DNA of 64,000 nucleotides from Roseateles sp. YR242. GTDB taxonomy: Bacteria; Pseudomonadota; Gammaproteobacteria; Burkholderiales; Burkholderiaceae_C. Positions 1-9,644 of the stretch are shown in pieces (position 1 is the first letter of the stretch; each line of letters begins with the position of its first letter). Under the pieces are notes generated by a model. That model saw nothing but the letters and a program-made list of their open reading frames with translations. It had not been told where the DNA came from and ran no database searches. The DNA is taken from positions 310,001 through 374,000 of the forward strand of contig NZ_FOAV01000001.1 of assembly GCF_900109745.1 (NCBI RefSeq), written 5' to 3'. A program made the position numbers and the translations under genes.

Positions 1-1178
1 TGTCCGAAGCCGGAGATAGCCTGCACCAGGCCGCATGGCTGGCGCTGATGCTGGCCGTGATCGGTGAATTGGTGCTGTGGTTTCCGCAGCCCTTCCTGGC
101 CATTTCACACGCCACGCCCGAGGTTGCCGACAAAGTCAGCCAATACCTGCGCACGCTGGGCGTCGCCTTGCCCGCCGCCCTGCTCTTCACGGCCTACCGG
201 GGCTTCAACACCGCCGTGTCCAGGCCCAAGGCCGTCATGGCGTTGCAGATCGGCGGGCTGGCGCTCAAGTTCCCGGCCAGCATGCTGCTGATCGGCGGCT
301 TCAGCCTGGGGCCGCTGACGGTGCCGCCCATGGGCGCCGTGGGTTGTGCCGTTGCTACCGCCATCGTGATGTGGAGCCAGTTGCTGGTGGGCCTGGCGGT
401 GTTGCGGCGGGACACGTTCTACAGCGACTTCGGCTTTTCGCGCGGCGGCCTGCATCGCCCGCGCACGGCCACGTTATGGCGGCTGCTGAAGCTGGGCGTC
501 CCCATGGGCGCGTCCGTGCTCATCGAGGTGACGGGCTTCACCTTCATGGCCATCTTCATTGCGCGGATCGGCAGCACGGCCGTGGCCGGCCATCAACTCG
601 CCGCCAACCTGGTGGCCATGATGTTCATGATGCCGCTGGCACTGGCCAATGCCAGCAGCACGCTGGTGGCACAGGCCCTGGGCGCGCAGGATGTGGGCGC
701 GGCGCGCCGCCTGGGCTGGCATGGGCTGGAGCTGGCCGTGGGCATCGCGTTTGTGATGGGTGCCCTGGTGTTCAACCTGCGCGAGCAGGTGTTGGGCCTG
801 TACACACGGGACGCCACCATCATCGCCGCCGCACTGCCCTTGCTGGGCTGGGTCTGGCTGTTCCACACGGCGGATGCCGGCCAGACGGTGGCGGCCTTTG
901 TGCTGCGTTCGCATCACATTGCCACTGCGCCGATGGTGATCTACGCCTTTGCCATCTGGGGCCTGGGGCTGGGAGGCGGCTACTGGCTGGCCTTTGGCGA
1001 GCACGAGATCCCCCTGCCGGAGTCGATGCAGGGTGCGATGGGGTTCTGGAGCGCCGCCTCCGCCGGTCTGGCGGCCGCGGCGCTGGGGTTGTGCGGCCTG
1101 CTGGCCTGGGTGCACCGCACCCAGCTCAGGCGCCCGCCGGGTGCCCCGTTCAGGCCGGAAGCGTCAACGGCAGACTGA
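1..1178 (+). CDS. MATE family multidrug/Na+ efflux transporter, 5'-truncated by window edge
   Basis: The frame is open from the first bases of the window, so this is the 3' part of a gene that begins outside. The roughly 391 visible residues form many hydrophobic helices with the short polar loops of MATE antiporters, which export cationic drugs in exchange for Na+ or H+ at the inner membrane. Internal segments such as PMGASVLIEVTGFTFMAI and GHQLAANLVAMMFMMPLALA match the start of the second six-helix half of the family. Family members are usually about 450 residues, so roughly 60 to 70 N-terminal residues are missing. The stop lies 28 bases inside the converging kinase gene. Family assignment is firm; the substrate is unknown. 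Confidence 0.87.
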   Translation, partial: SEAGDSLHQAAWLALMLAVIGELVLWFPQPFLAISHATPEVADKVSQYLRTLGVALPAALLFTAYRGFNTAVSRPKAVMALQIGGLALKFPASMLLIGGFSLGPLTVPPMGAVGCAVATAIVMWSQLLVGLAVLRRDTFYSDFGFSRGGLHRPRTATLWRLLKLGVPMGASVLIEVTGFTFMAIFIARIGSTAVAGHQLAANLVAMMFMMPLALANASSTLVAQALGAQDVGAARRLGWHGLELAVGIAFVMGALVFNLREQVLGLYTRDATIIAAALPLLGWVWLFHTADAGQTVAAFVLRSHHIATAPMVIYAFAIWGLGLGGGYWLAFGEHEIPLPESMQGAMGFWSAASAGLAAAALGLCGLLAWVHRTQLRRPPGAPFRPEASTAD

Positions 1179-2745
1179 TCACAAAGCAGCTGCCCCCGCC
1201 CTCACGGGCCTCGCAGCGCACCGTGCCGCTGTGCGCCACCGCGATCTGCTTGACCAGGTTCAGGCCCAGCCCCACGCCGCCGGAGACCTCGGCGTGGCCG
1301 GGCAGGCGGTAGAAGGCCTCGAAGATCCGTTCACGCATGGCCTCGGGCACCCCGGAGCCACGGTCACAGACCTGCACTTCGACCAGGGACTGCCCGGCAC
1401 GGCGCAGCTTGACCTCCACCTGCGGACCGCCATAACGGCGGGCGTTTTCCAGCAGGTTGCGCAAGGCGCGCCGTAGCAGGCGGTCGTCGCCGCGCAGCTG
1501 CAGCTGTTCCAGGCCAGCCTCGGCTTCCACCTCGGCGCCGGTGCGTGCGGATTCTTCGGCCGCAATGGCCAGCAAATCCACCGGCTCCAGCCGCAGGGAT
1601 TGGGCGCCGCCTTCCAGCCGGCTGGCCAGCAGCACTTCCTCCACCAGGGCATCCAGCTCCGCGATGTTGGTATTGATCTCCTGCTGCAGGCGGAAGCGCT
1701 GCGGCGGCGAGGCTTCGTCCAGCATCGCGAAGGCCATCTTCAGGCGCGCCAGTGGGGAACGCAGTTCGTGGCTGGCATTAGCCAGCAGGCTCTTGTGGGA
1801 GCGGATCAGCGTTTCGATCTTCTCGGCCGCCCGGTTGAAGCTGCCGGCCACGGCGGCGATCTCGTCCTTGCCGTGATCCTGCACCCGGAAGGCCAGGTCC
1901 CCGCCGCCGAACTGCTCCACACCCGACTTGAGCGATTCCAGCCGCCGCGTCAGGCGGCGCACCACCGGGTAGGCCCCGGCGGCCACCGCCAGGAACAGCA
2001 CAAACAGCAAGGAGGCCAGAGCCTCGCCGCTGGGGCGGGGAATCCAGCCGGGAAACCAGGAACCGGCGTTTTCTTCGCGGCGCTCCTGTTCCAAGCGTTC
2101 AATCATGCGCTGGCGGGTGGCCTCCACCTCGGGCATCGGGTCGCGACCGGCACGCGAAGCCGCCTGGCCGGCCACATTGGCGCGATCCGGGCGGGCACCT
2201 CGGTCATTGCGGCCCTCACGGTCTTGTCCGAACCCGGGGCCCCAGCCCTGGCCATCGCGGCTGTCACGCCCCTGGCCAGCGCCGTCCTGGCGCTGCGCGC
2301 CACTTGCGCGCTCATCCGGCTGGAACGGCCCAGGCCCCGGCAAGGGGCCGGAGGCCCCCGGCGGACGGGCAATTCTCAGGAACAGCAAGTGGCGGCCATC
2401 GTCCAGCGGGATACGCTGGATGCGAGAGCCGGGCAGGTCCTCGCGTCGCTCGAACAGCGGCGAGGCGCCCAGGCGTTTGCCCTTGGCATCTTCCAGAGCC
2501 AGGGCCATGCGCAGACGCTGGCCCCAGTCCTCGATCCCCTCGGCTTGCTCACGGGCAGGTGCGGACGCCGGCGGCAAGGCGCGCTGCACCAACACCGCCA
2601 TGGCAACAAGCCGCTCGGAGGCGGCTTGTTCGAATGTTCCGCGTTCCTGCTCGATCCGGCCCTGGAACAACCAGGCCGAACCGAGTGCGAACGCCAGCAA
2701 CACCACCACGACGGTGATGTAGATGCGCAGGTAAAGCGACTTCAC
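1150..2745 (-). CDS. Two-component sensor histidine kinase
   Basis: This 531-residue membrane kinase has a first membrane helix at about residues 8-27, a periplasmic segment, a second helix at about 241-262, HAMP, a HisKA domain with the H-box SHELRSP (His326), and an ATPase domain with N-box near 430, D-box DRGSGV near 461 and glycine box GVGLGLN near 490. It starts with GTG, overlapping the response regulator stop as GTGA, so the two are translationally coupled. Periplasmic residues about 130-197 are an unusual low-complexity stretch rich in Gly, Asp, Arg and Gln. The upstream Spy/CpxP-like gene suggests envelope-stress or metal sensing of the CpxA/RstB type. The signal itself is not known. 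Confidence 0.92.
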   Translation of the reverse strand: MKSLYLRIYITVVVVLLAFALGSAWLFQGRIEQERGTFEQAASERLVAMAVLVQRALPPASAPAREQAEGIEDWGQRLRMALALEDAKGKRLGASPLFERREDLPGSRIQRIPLDDGRHLLFLRIARPPGASGPLPGPGPFQPDERASGAQRQDGAGQGRDSRDGQGWGPGFGQDREGRNDRGARPDRANVAGQAASRAGRDPMPEVEATRQRMIERLEQERREENAGSWFPGWIPRPSGEALASLLFVLFLAVAAGAYPVVRRLTRRLESLKSGVEQFGGGDLAFRVQDHGKDEIAAVAGSFNRAAEKIETLIRSHKSLLANASHELRSPLARLKMAFAMLDEASPPQRFRLQQEINTNIAELDALVEEVLLASRLEGGAQSLRLEPVDLLAIAAEESARTGAEVEAEAGLEQLQLRGDDRLLRRALRNLLENARRYGGPQVEVKLRRAGQSLVEVQVCDRGSGVPEAMRERIFEAFYRLPGHAEVSGGVGLGLNLVKQIAVAHSGTVRCEAREGGGSCFVISLPLTLPA

Positions 2746-3455
2746 TCCAGGCCTTCGGCGTCCTGCTTGCGTGCGAACACGTAACCCGCACCGCGAACGG
2801 TCAATACCCGCCGGGGGTTCTTCGCATCTTCCTCGATCACCGAGCGGATGCGCGAGATGTGAACGTCGATGGAGCGGTCAAACGCCTCCAGCGGATGGCC
2901 CTTGAGGGCATCCATGATCTGGTCGCGAGAAAGCACGCGGCCGGGGCTTTGCGCCAGCACCACCAACAGGTCGAACTGATGGCTGGTGAGGTCGCACGCA
3001 TTGCCGTCCAGGCGGACCTGCCGAGCGGCCAGATCGATCTCCAGGCGGCCGAAGCGCAGAACCTCGTCGCCCAGCGCCTGCGGCTCGGTGCGGCGCAGCA
3101 GCGCCTTCACACGGGCTTGCAGCTCGCGGGGTTCGAAGGGCTTGGCCAGGTAGTCGTCCGCGCCCAGCTCCAGGCCCAGGATGCGGTCCATCGGTTCCCC
3201 GCGTGCGGAAAGCATCAGCACCGGCAGGCGGCGCCAGCGCTTGTCACCGCGCAGTTGACGGCAGAACTCGAGTCCATCGCCGTCCGGCAGCATCAGGTCC
3301 AGCACGAGGAGTTCGTACTGGCCTGCTTCCAGCTCGGCACGGCCCTGGGCCAGAGACCCGGCAAAACTGACGTCGAAGCCGGCACTGCTCAGGTAGTCCC
3401 CCAGCATGGCCGTCAAGCGCGCATCGTCGTCGATCAGCAGCAGTCGTGGATTCAT
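2742..3455 (-). CDS. OmpR/PhoB-family response regulator
   Basis: This 237-residue regulator has an N-terminal receiver domain with the acidic pocket LLIDDD, phospho-acceptor Asp53 in VLDLMLPDGDG and the conserved lysine in ADDYLAKPFEP. A C-terminal winged helix follows, with the SIDVHISRIR and VRGAGYVF segments of the OmpR class. An in-frame ATG exists 26 codons upstream, but the receiver fold begins directly at MNPRLLLIDDD, so 3455 is preferred. It forms an operon with the downstream kinase (GTGA overlap) and the upstream Spy-like gene, which is a probable regulatory target. Confidence 0.92.
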   Translation of the reverse strand: MNPRLLLIDDDARLTAMLGDYLSSAGFDVSFAGSLAQGRAELEAGQYELLVLDLMLPDGDGLEFCRQLRGDKRWRRLPVLMLSARGEPMDRILGLELGADDYLAKPFEPRELQARVKALLRRTEPQALGDEVLRFGRLEIDLAARQVRLDGNACDLTSHQFDLLVVLAQSPGRVLSRDQIMDALKGHPLEAFDRSIDVHISRIRSVIEEDAKNPRRVLTVRGAGYVFARKQDAEGLE

Positions 3456-3549
3456 GGGGCGTTGCGCCACAGCCGCCTGCCGGGCCTGGTCGGCCTGGTT
3501 GCGCACTGCGGAATCATCAAAAGTCTGAAGCATAGCCGGCCTCCGTCAA

Positions 3550-4206
3550 TCATTGGCCCTTGGGCGGGGGAGGAGCGTCCTCATCGTGATCACCGTCATG
3601 ATCTCCGTGAGGGCCGCCGTCGTGCGGAGCACCGGGGCCACCGGGGCCGCCAGGACCACCACGGCCACCCTTGCCACCGTGTTCCTTCATGTGCTCCAGG
3701 CGCTTTTCCATGCGGGCCTTGTGCTTCTTCAGCTCTTCAGCCAGCTTGGCACGCTGTTCAGCGGTCAGCACCTTGGCGGCCTCGACCATCGCCTGGCTGA
3801 TGCGCTTGGAAGCGGCATCGTGCTGGGCGGCGATCTGCTGGCGCACCTGCTCCACCGCGTTGGCATCGACCGTCGGGGCGGTCAGCAGACCTTCCAGCTG
3901 CTCATGCAGCTTGCGGCCATCGTCACGCTGGGCCTTCAGGTCCTTGTGAGCAGCGTCGAAGATCTCGCGGATCTGCTTGCGCTGCGCATCCGAGGCACCC
4001 ACGTCCTTAAGCAGACGACCACCCAGGAACATCGGTGCCGGGCCAGGGCCACCAGGGCCACCAGGCCCGAAACCAGGGCCAGCGGGGCCGGGGCCACCCG
4101 GGCCGGGACCATGCGGTTGGGCTTGCGCTTGAACGCCCAGAGCTGCCACACTCAAAACCGCCGCCACACCCAGCGCCTGGAGGGGACGGGAGAAACGCTT
4201 GAACAT
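3550..4206 (-). CDS. Periplasmic Spy/CpxP-like LTXXQ-motif protein
   Basis: This 218-residue secreted protein has a signal peptide (hydrophobic core ALGVAAVLSVAALG, cleavage near AQA-QP), then a Pro/Gly-rich linker. A helical middle contains DAQRKQIREIF and the LTAEQRAKLAEEL signature of Spy/CpxP-type chaperones. The C-terminal tail is very rich in Gly, His and Asp (PHGDHDGDHDED). The start is chosen at the second of two close ATGs because AGGAG sits 9 bases before it but abuts the first. The family binds unfolded or metal-stressed envelope proteins and often modulates a partner sensor kinase. The adjoining two-component genes support that role, and the His/Asp tail suggests metal binding (inference). 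Confidence 0.85.
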   Translation of the reverse strand: MFKRFSRPLQALGVAAVLSVAALGVQAQAQPHGPGPGGPGPAGPGFGPGGPGGPGPAPMFLGGRLLKDVGASDAQRKQIREIFDAAHKDLKAQRDDGRKLHEQLEGLLTAPTVDANAVEQVRQQIAAQHDAASKRISQAMVEAAKVLTAEQRAKLAEELKKHKARMEKRLEHMKEHGGKGGRGGPGGPGGPGAPHDGGPHGDHDGDHDEDAPPPPKGQ

Positions 4207-4372
4207 CTTTGACATCTCCTGTGTTTGGTGACTCCATCCTCGGCGGCGCAGGTAAGTTGGCCATGGGGCCGCCGTAAAGAAAGGTGAAAACACTCAAAGA
4301 CTCTTGACGACCGCGCGTCAGAGAGGGGTTTGGGGACAAACACCCTCAGGAAGTTGTCAAAGCAGACACACG

Positions 4373-6178
4373 TCAGCGGCGCAAATACACACGCAGTTCC
4401 GTTTCATCCGGCCGGTGACGACCCTCGATCTTCACCGTGGCGCGCAAGTCGAAGCAGCAGCCGGAAGACAGCAGCCGCTCCAGCGCCTGCATGGAGGGCT
4501 GGTCTCCCAGGTAGCCGGTCTGCGCCACCACCACCGCCACCCGCTCCCGCGCCAGTAGCGTGCGGATGTCGTCCTCATTGAGGCCCCGGTCCCGGATGCC
4601 GAGCTGGCGCATGATGGTCATGTCCACCAGCAGCTTGTCGGCACGGCGCACCGCGAGATCGGGGCGCTGCCCGTCACTGCGTAGCGCAAAGATGAAGTTG
4701 CCGTCACGGTGGGCAGAAATCATCACGCGGGACTGCGGCGGGGCCAGCCGGGCCGCCAGCATGGCGGCCTCGTGATGGCCGGTGACACGCGGCACGTCGG
4801 ACCAGCGCTGGGTCAGCGCGGCCTCGGCCAGCATGGCCATCGCCAGCCATGGCACCACCGCCAATGACCAGCGCGCGGCACGCGGTGCCGTGTGGTGAGC
4901 GGCACCGGGGCCCTTGGCATCGCCCACAGCGCCTACAGCGCCTACAGCGCCTACAGCGCCTACAGCGCCTACAGCGCCTACAGCGCCGAAAGCACCATCA
5001 GCGCCCTCCCCCTCCATGACAAGAGAGGTGGCCCGCAGCGCGGGGTGGCCCTCCCCACGGAGGTAGCCGCCCCCGGGCCACCGCCCGATGACCAGCACAG
5101 CCGCCAGCATCGCAAACGGCAGCACCGGCAGGCTGAAGCGTGGCTCCTTGTTGGAGACAACGCTGAAGAACAGCCAGGCCAGCACGGCCATGGCCAGGGC
5201 CAACCCGGCTCGGCCACGAAGCACAGTCCTCAACGCAGCAGGCCGGCCGCTCACCAGCGCTCGCCCCGTCCAGGCCACCCAAGCCAGCAGGCCCAGCAAC
5301 AGCACCCCCAGCCCCACCCAGCCGAGTTGTTCCGGGAAGCGGGCCGCATACCACCCCCAGTTGGCCCAGGACAGCAGCGGCGGCATGTCCGGCATCTGCC
5401 CCGCCAGATGGCCCACCACCGGGGCGAAGTAGAGGGCCGCACCCACCGACGGCAGAGACAGCAGTCCATACAGCCCCGTGCACAGCAGCCGTGCACGCCA
5501 CGGCTGGGCCCGGCCTACAGGGTGCAGGAACACCAGCGCCAGCCACAACGGCCACGCAAACAAGGTCTGCACCCGCGTCAGCATGGCGCAGCCTAGCAGC
5601 ACGGCAGCCAGCACCAGCCAGCGCGCCCGCGGCGCCTCCAGCCAGGCCGCCAGCGCCCACGTGCCCCACAGCAGCAAGGCCATGGCCGGGACGTCCAATT
5701 GCACCTGCCGGCCCCACAGGGCGACCTCCGGCCCCAGCACAAGCATCAGCCCGGCCGCAAAGCCCCCCAGCCGCCCCAGGGCCGGGCGGGTCCACGCATA
5801 ACCGGCCATGGCGGTCAGCGCGGCAAAGGCGGCCACCACGCCCTGGCACACCGCATGGCTTACACCGAACACACCGAGCACGGGTGCCGTGACGAGGTAG
5901 AGGAACGGGGGGTAGAAACCGATGTTGATGCCGGGGTACTGGTCGTAGTAGGCCTTGGCATAACGAATGGGATCCTTCCACCCGCCCTGCGCGAAGAAGT
6001 CATGCACGAACACGCTGTTCATGGCGTGGCGCGACGCATCGAACCACCAGAAATCCCCCGCACGCGGGCTGCTGAGGAAGTAGCCCAGGCCCACCAGCGC
6101 CGCCAACAGCCAGGCAGGCCACTGCTGCCACCACCGCAGGCCCGCGGCCGGCATGACCACCGCTGCCACGCTGCTCAT
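4373..6178 (-). CDS. ArnT/PMT-like GT39-type membrane glycosyltransferase
   Basis: This integral membrane protein of 601 residues has about a dozen hydrophobic helices and an early acidic loop (FWWFDASRHAMN) like that of GT-C enzymes, which transfer sugar from a polyprenyl phosphate to an envelope acceptor. The start forms an ATGA overlap with the upstream GT2 gene. With gtrB- and gtrA-like genes it makes a three-gene Gtr-type cassette: synthesis, flipping and transfer of a lipid-linked sugar. Residues near 395-425 are a perfect Gly-Ala-Val tandem repeat, encoded by a 9-bp DNA repeat. The repeat lies in a loop between hydrophobic segments and is atypical for the family. The sugar and acceptor cannot be read from the sequence. 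Confidence 0.83.
   Translation of the reverse strand: MSSVAAVVMPAAGLRWWQQWPAWLLAALVGLGYFLSSPRAGDFWWFDASRHAMNSVFVHDFFAQGGWKDPIRYAKAYYDQYPGINIGFYPPFLYLVTAPVLGVFGVSHAVCQGVVAAFAALTAMAGYAWTRPALGRLGGFAAGLMLVLGPEVALWGRQVQLDVPAMALLLWGTWALAAWLEAPRARWLVLAAVLLGCAMLTRVQTLFAWPLWLALVFLHPVGRAQPWRARLLCTGLYGLLSLPSVGAALYFAPVVGHLAGQMPDMPPLLSWANWGWYAARFPEQLGWVGLGVLLLGLLAWVAWTGRALVSGRPAALRTVLRGRAGLALAMAVLAWLFFSVVSNKEPRFSLPVLPFAMLAAVLVIGRWPGGGYLRGEGHPALRATSLVMEGEGADGAFGAVGAVGAVGAVGAVGAVGAVGDAKGPGAAHHTAPRAARWSLAVVPWLAMAMLAEAALTQRWSDVPRVTGHHEAAMLAARLAPPQSRVMISAHRDGNFIFALRSDGQRPDLAVRRADKLLVDMTIMRQLGIRDRGLNEDDIRTLLARERVAVVVAQTGYLGDQPSMQALERLLSSGCCFDLRATVKIEGRHRPDETELRVYLRR
4922..4993. repeat. 9-bp in-frame tandem repeat inside the GT39 gene
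   Basis: Six perfect head-to-tail copies of GCCTACAGC (4931-4984) are flanked by one diverged copy on each side (GCCCACAGC and GCCGAAAGC). On the coding strand each unit reads Ala-Val-Gly, so copy-number change would lengthen or shorten the protein without a frameshift. Confidence 0.97.
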
Positions 6179-7182
6179 GGTGCGCGCCACTGGCCGCAGA
6201 TGCTTTCCACCTGGTAGCGTGGGCGATGCTTGCCGGATTCAAACACCTTGGCCAGGTATTCGCCGATGACGCCCAGGCCCAGCAACTGGATGCCGCCCAG
6301 GAAGTACATCGGAATCACCGTGGACGCCCAACCGGGCAAGGCTTCGTTGGTCAGCAGGCGCAGCGCCAGCGCCCAGGCCGCCATCGCGAGGCTCACGAGT
6401 GACACCAACACCCCTGCCCCGGTGATGAGCCGCAGGGGGTAAGGCGTGAAGGAGCTGATGCCCTGCCAGGCCAGCGCCAGCATCTTGCCCAGCGGGTACT
6501 TGGACTCCCCGGCAAAGCGTTCCGCCCGGTCGAACGCCACGGTGGTGCTGCGATAACCCAGCAGCGGCACCAGGCCGCGCAGGAACAGGTGGGGTTCACG
6601 GTAGCCCCGCAAGGCCTCCAGCGGGCGCCGCCCCAGCAAGCGGTAATCCGCATGGTTGAACACCAGGTTCACCCCCATGGCGGCGAGGATGCGGTAGTAG
6701 CCCTCGGCGGTGACACGCTTGAAGAAGCTGTCGGTGTCGCGGCGGCGGCGTACCGCGTAGACCACCTCGTGCCCGCTGCGAAAGGCACGCACCATGTCGG
6801 CGATGATGCCGAGGTCGTCCTGCAGGTCAGCGTCCAGGCTGATCAGCGCGTCCCCATGGATGCTCATCAGGCCGCACAGCAGCGCGTTCTGGTGGCCCCG
6901 GTTACGGCTGAGCTTAATGCCGCAGAAACGAGAAGCGGTGGTGGCCAGTTCCTCGATCAGTGGCCAGGTACGGTCCCGGCTGCCATCGTCAACAAAGTAG
7001 ACCGAACTCGCGGGCGAGATCAGCTCCTGCGCCTCCAGGTCTTCCAGCAGGCGGGTCAGCCGGCTGGCCGTTTCCGGCAGGACCTCTTCCTCGTTGTAGC
7101 AAGGCAGCACGAAGTTGATGACCGGCGCGCGCTCCCGGAAATCCGGCGCCCCGAGGAAGTGCTGTCGTTCGATGAGTTCCAT
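6175..7182 (-). CDS. Family 2 glycosyltransferase, GtrB/DPM1-like polyprenyl-phosphate sugar synthase
   Basis: This 335-residue enzyme has an N-terminal GT-A domain with FVLPCYNEEEVL, FVDDGSRDRTW and the metal-binding DADLQDD motif, followed by two C-terminal membrane helices near residues 230 and 270. These features match GtrB and related enzymes that load a nucleotide sugar onto undecaprenyl phosphate at the cytoplasmic face. The start MELIERQHF is chosen because the 14 codons upstream do not look like protein. It overlaps the GT39 gene by ATGA and follows the gtrA-like gene, making a gtr operon. Family certainty is high; the sugar is not determinable. Confidence 0.9.
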   Translation of the reverse strand: MELIERQHFLGAPDFRERAPVINFVLPCYNEEEVLPETASRLTRLLEDLEAQELISPASSVYFVDDGSRDRTWPLIEELATTASRFCGIKLSRNRGHQNALLCGLMSIHGDALISLDADLQDDLGIIADMVRAFRSGHEVVYAVRRRRDTDSFFKRVTAEGYYRILAAMGVNLVFNHADYRLLGRRPLEALRGYREPHLFLRGLVPLLGYRSTTVAFDRAERFAGESKYPLGKMLALAWQGISSFTPYPLRLITGAGVLVSLVSLAMAAWALALRLLTNEALPGWASTVIPMYFLGGIQLLGLGVIGEYLAKVFESGKHRPRYQVESICGQWRAP

Positions 7183-7731
7183 GGCCCGCCCCCTGACACT
7201 GGTCGCCGGCGCACAGGCGCGCAAGCCCCGGGCGCCACTCTAGCGGGCGATCCGCGCGCAGGGGCTCAGCGGGAGCCCTCTGAATTGGGGGGAGGCGATG
7301 AATGCGGGCGCATGGCCCAGAGCGCGTTCAGCAGGAAATTGCAGAACAGCACCAGGATGGTGACCACGGGTTGGGCCAGGTAGGGATGCAGGCCCAGGCG
7401 AAGCAACCCCCACATGCCGGCCGCATTGAGCAGCCAGCCCAGCCCGGCCACGGCCGCAAAGCGCGGCAGATGCCGGCCATGCCCGCCCTTCAGACCGAAG
7501 GTGAAGCGGGCATTGAGCGCGTAGTTGGCCAGCGCGCCGACGATGAAACCGGTGGCGGAAGCACGCACCGGCGGCCACCCCGCCAGCGTCAGCAGCCCGA
7601 AGGCGGTGACGTAATGCACCGCCGTGGCCACCCCACCCACTAGCAGGAAGCGCCCAAAGCGGCCCAGCGTGACCGGGCCGGCAGGCCGGCCGGCCGCCGG
7701 ACCGGAGGGGGGCGCTTCCACGCGCTGCCGA

Positions 7732-9396
<1,665 letters not shown>

Positions 9397-9644
9397 GGCG
9401 GAGAGGTTCCGGGGTGGTTCTAGAAGAGGGTGGGCGATGTCTTGGTGACAGGCGGCCCGGGGGACGCCTGGACCGCCGGGGCGTTCGCTGTGACGCCCGG
9501 CCCGTGATGCGGCATTGTCGCAGCTTCCGCGACTGCCCCTAAACTCGGTCGCCCTATGAGTGGATAAAGGCGGCGGTCGCGCACTGGAATGGGCCTTGCC
9601 CTCCCCTTGCCGTCCAGCCTTGTCCAACGATTTTCGGAGAAGCG

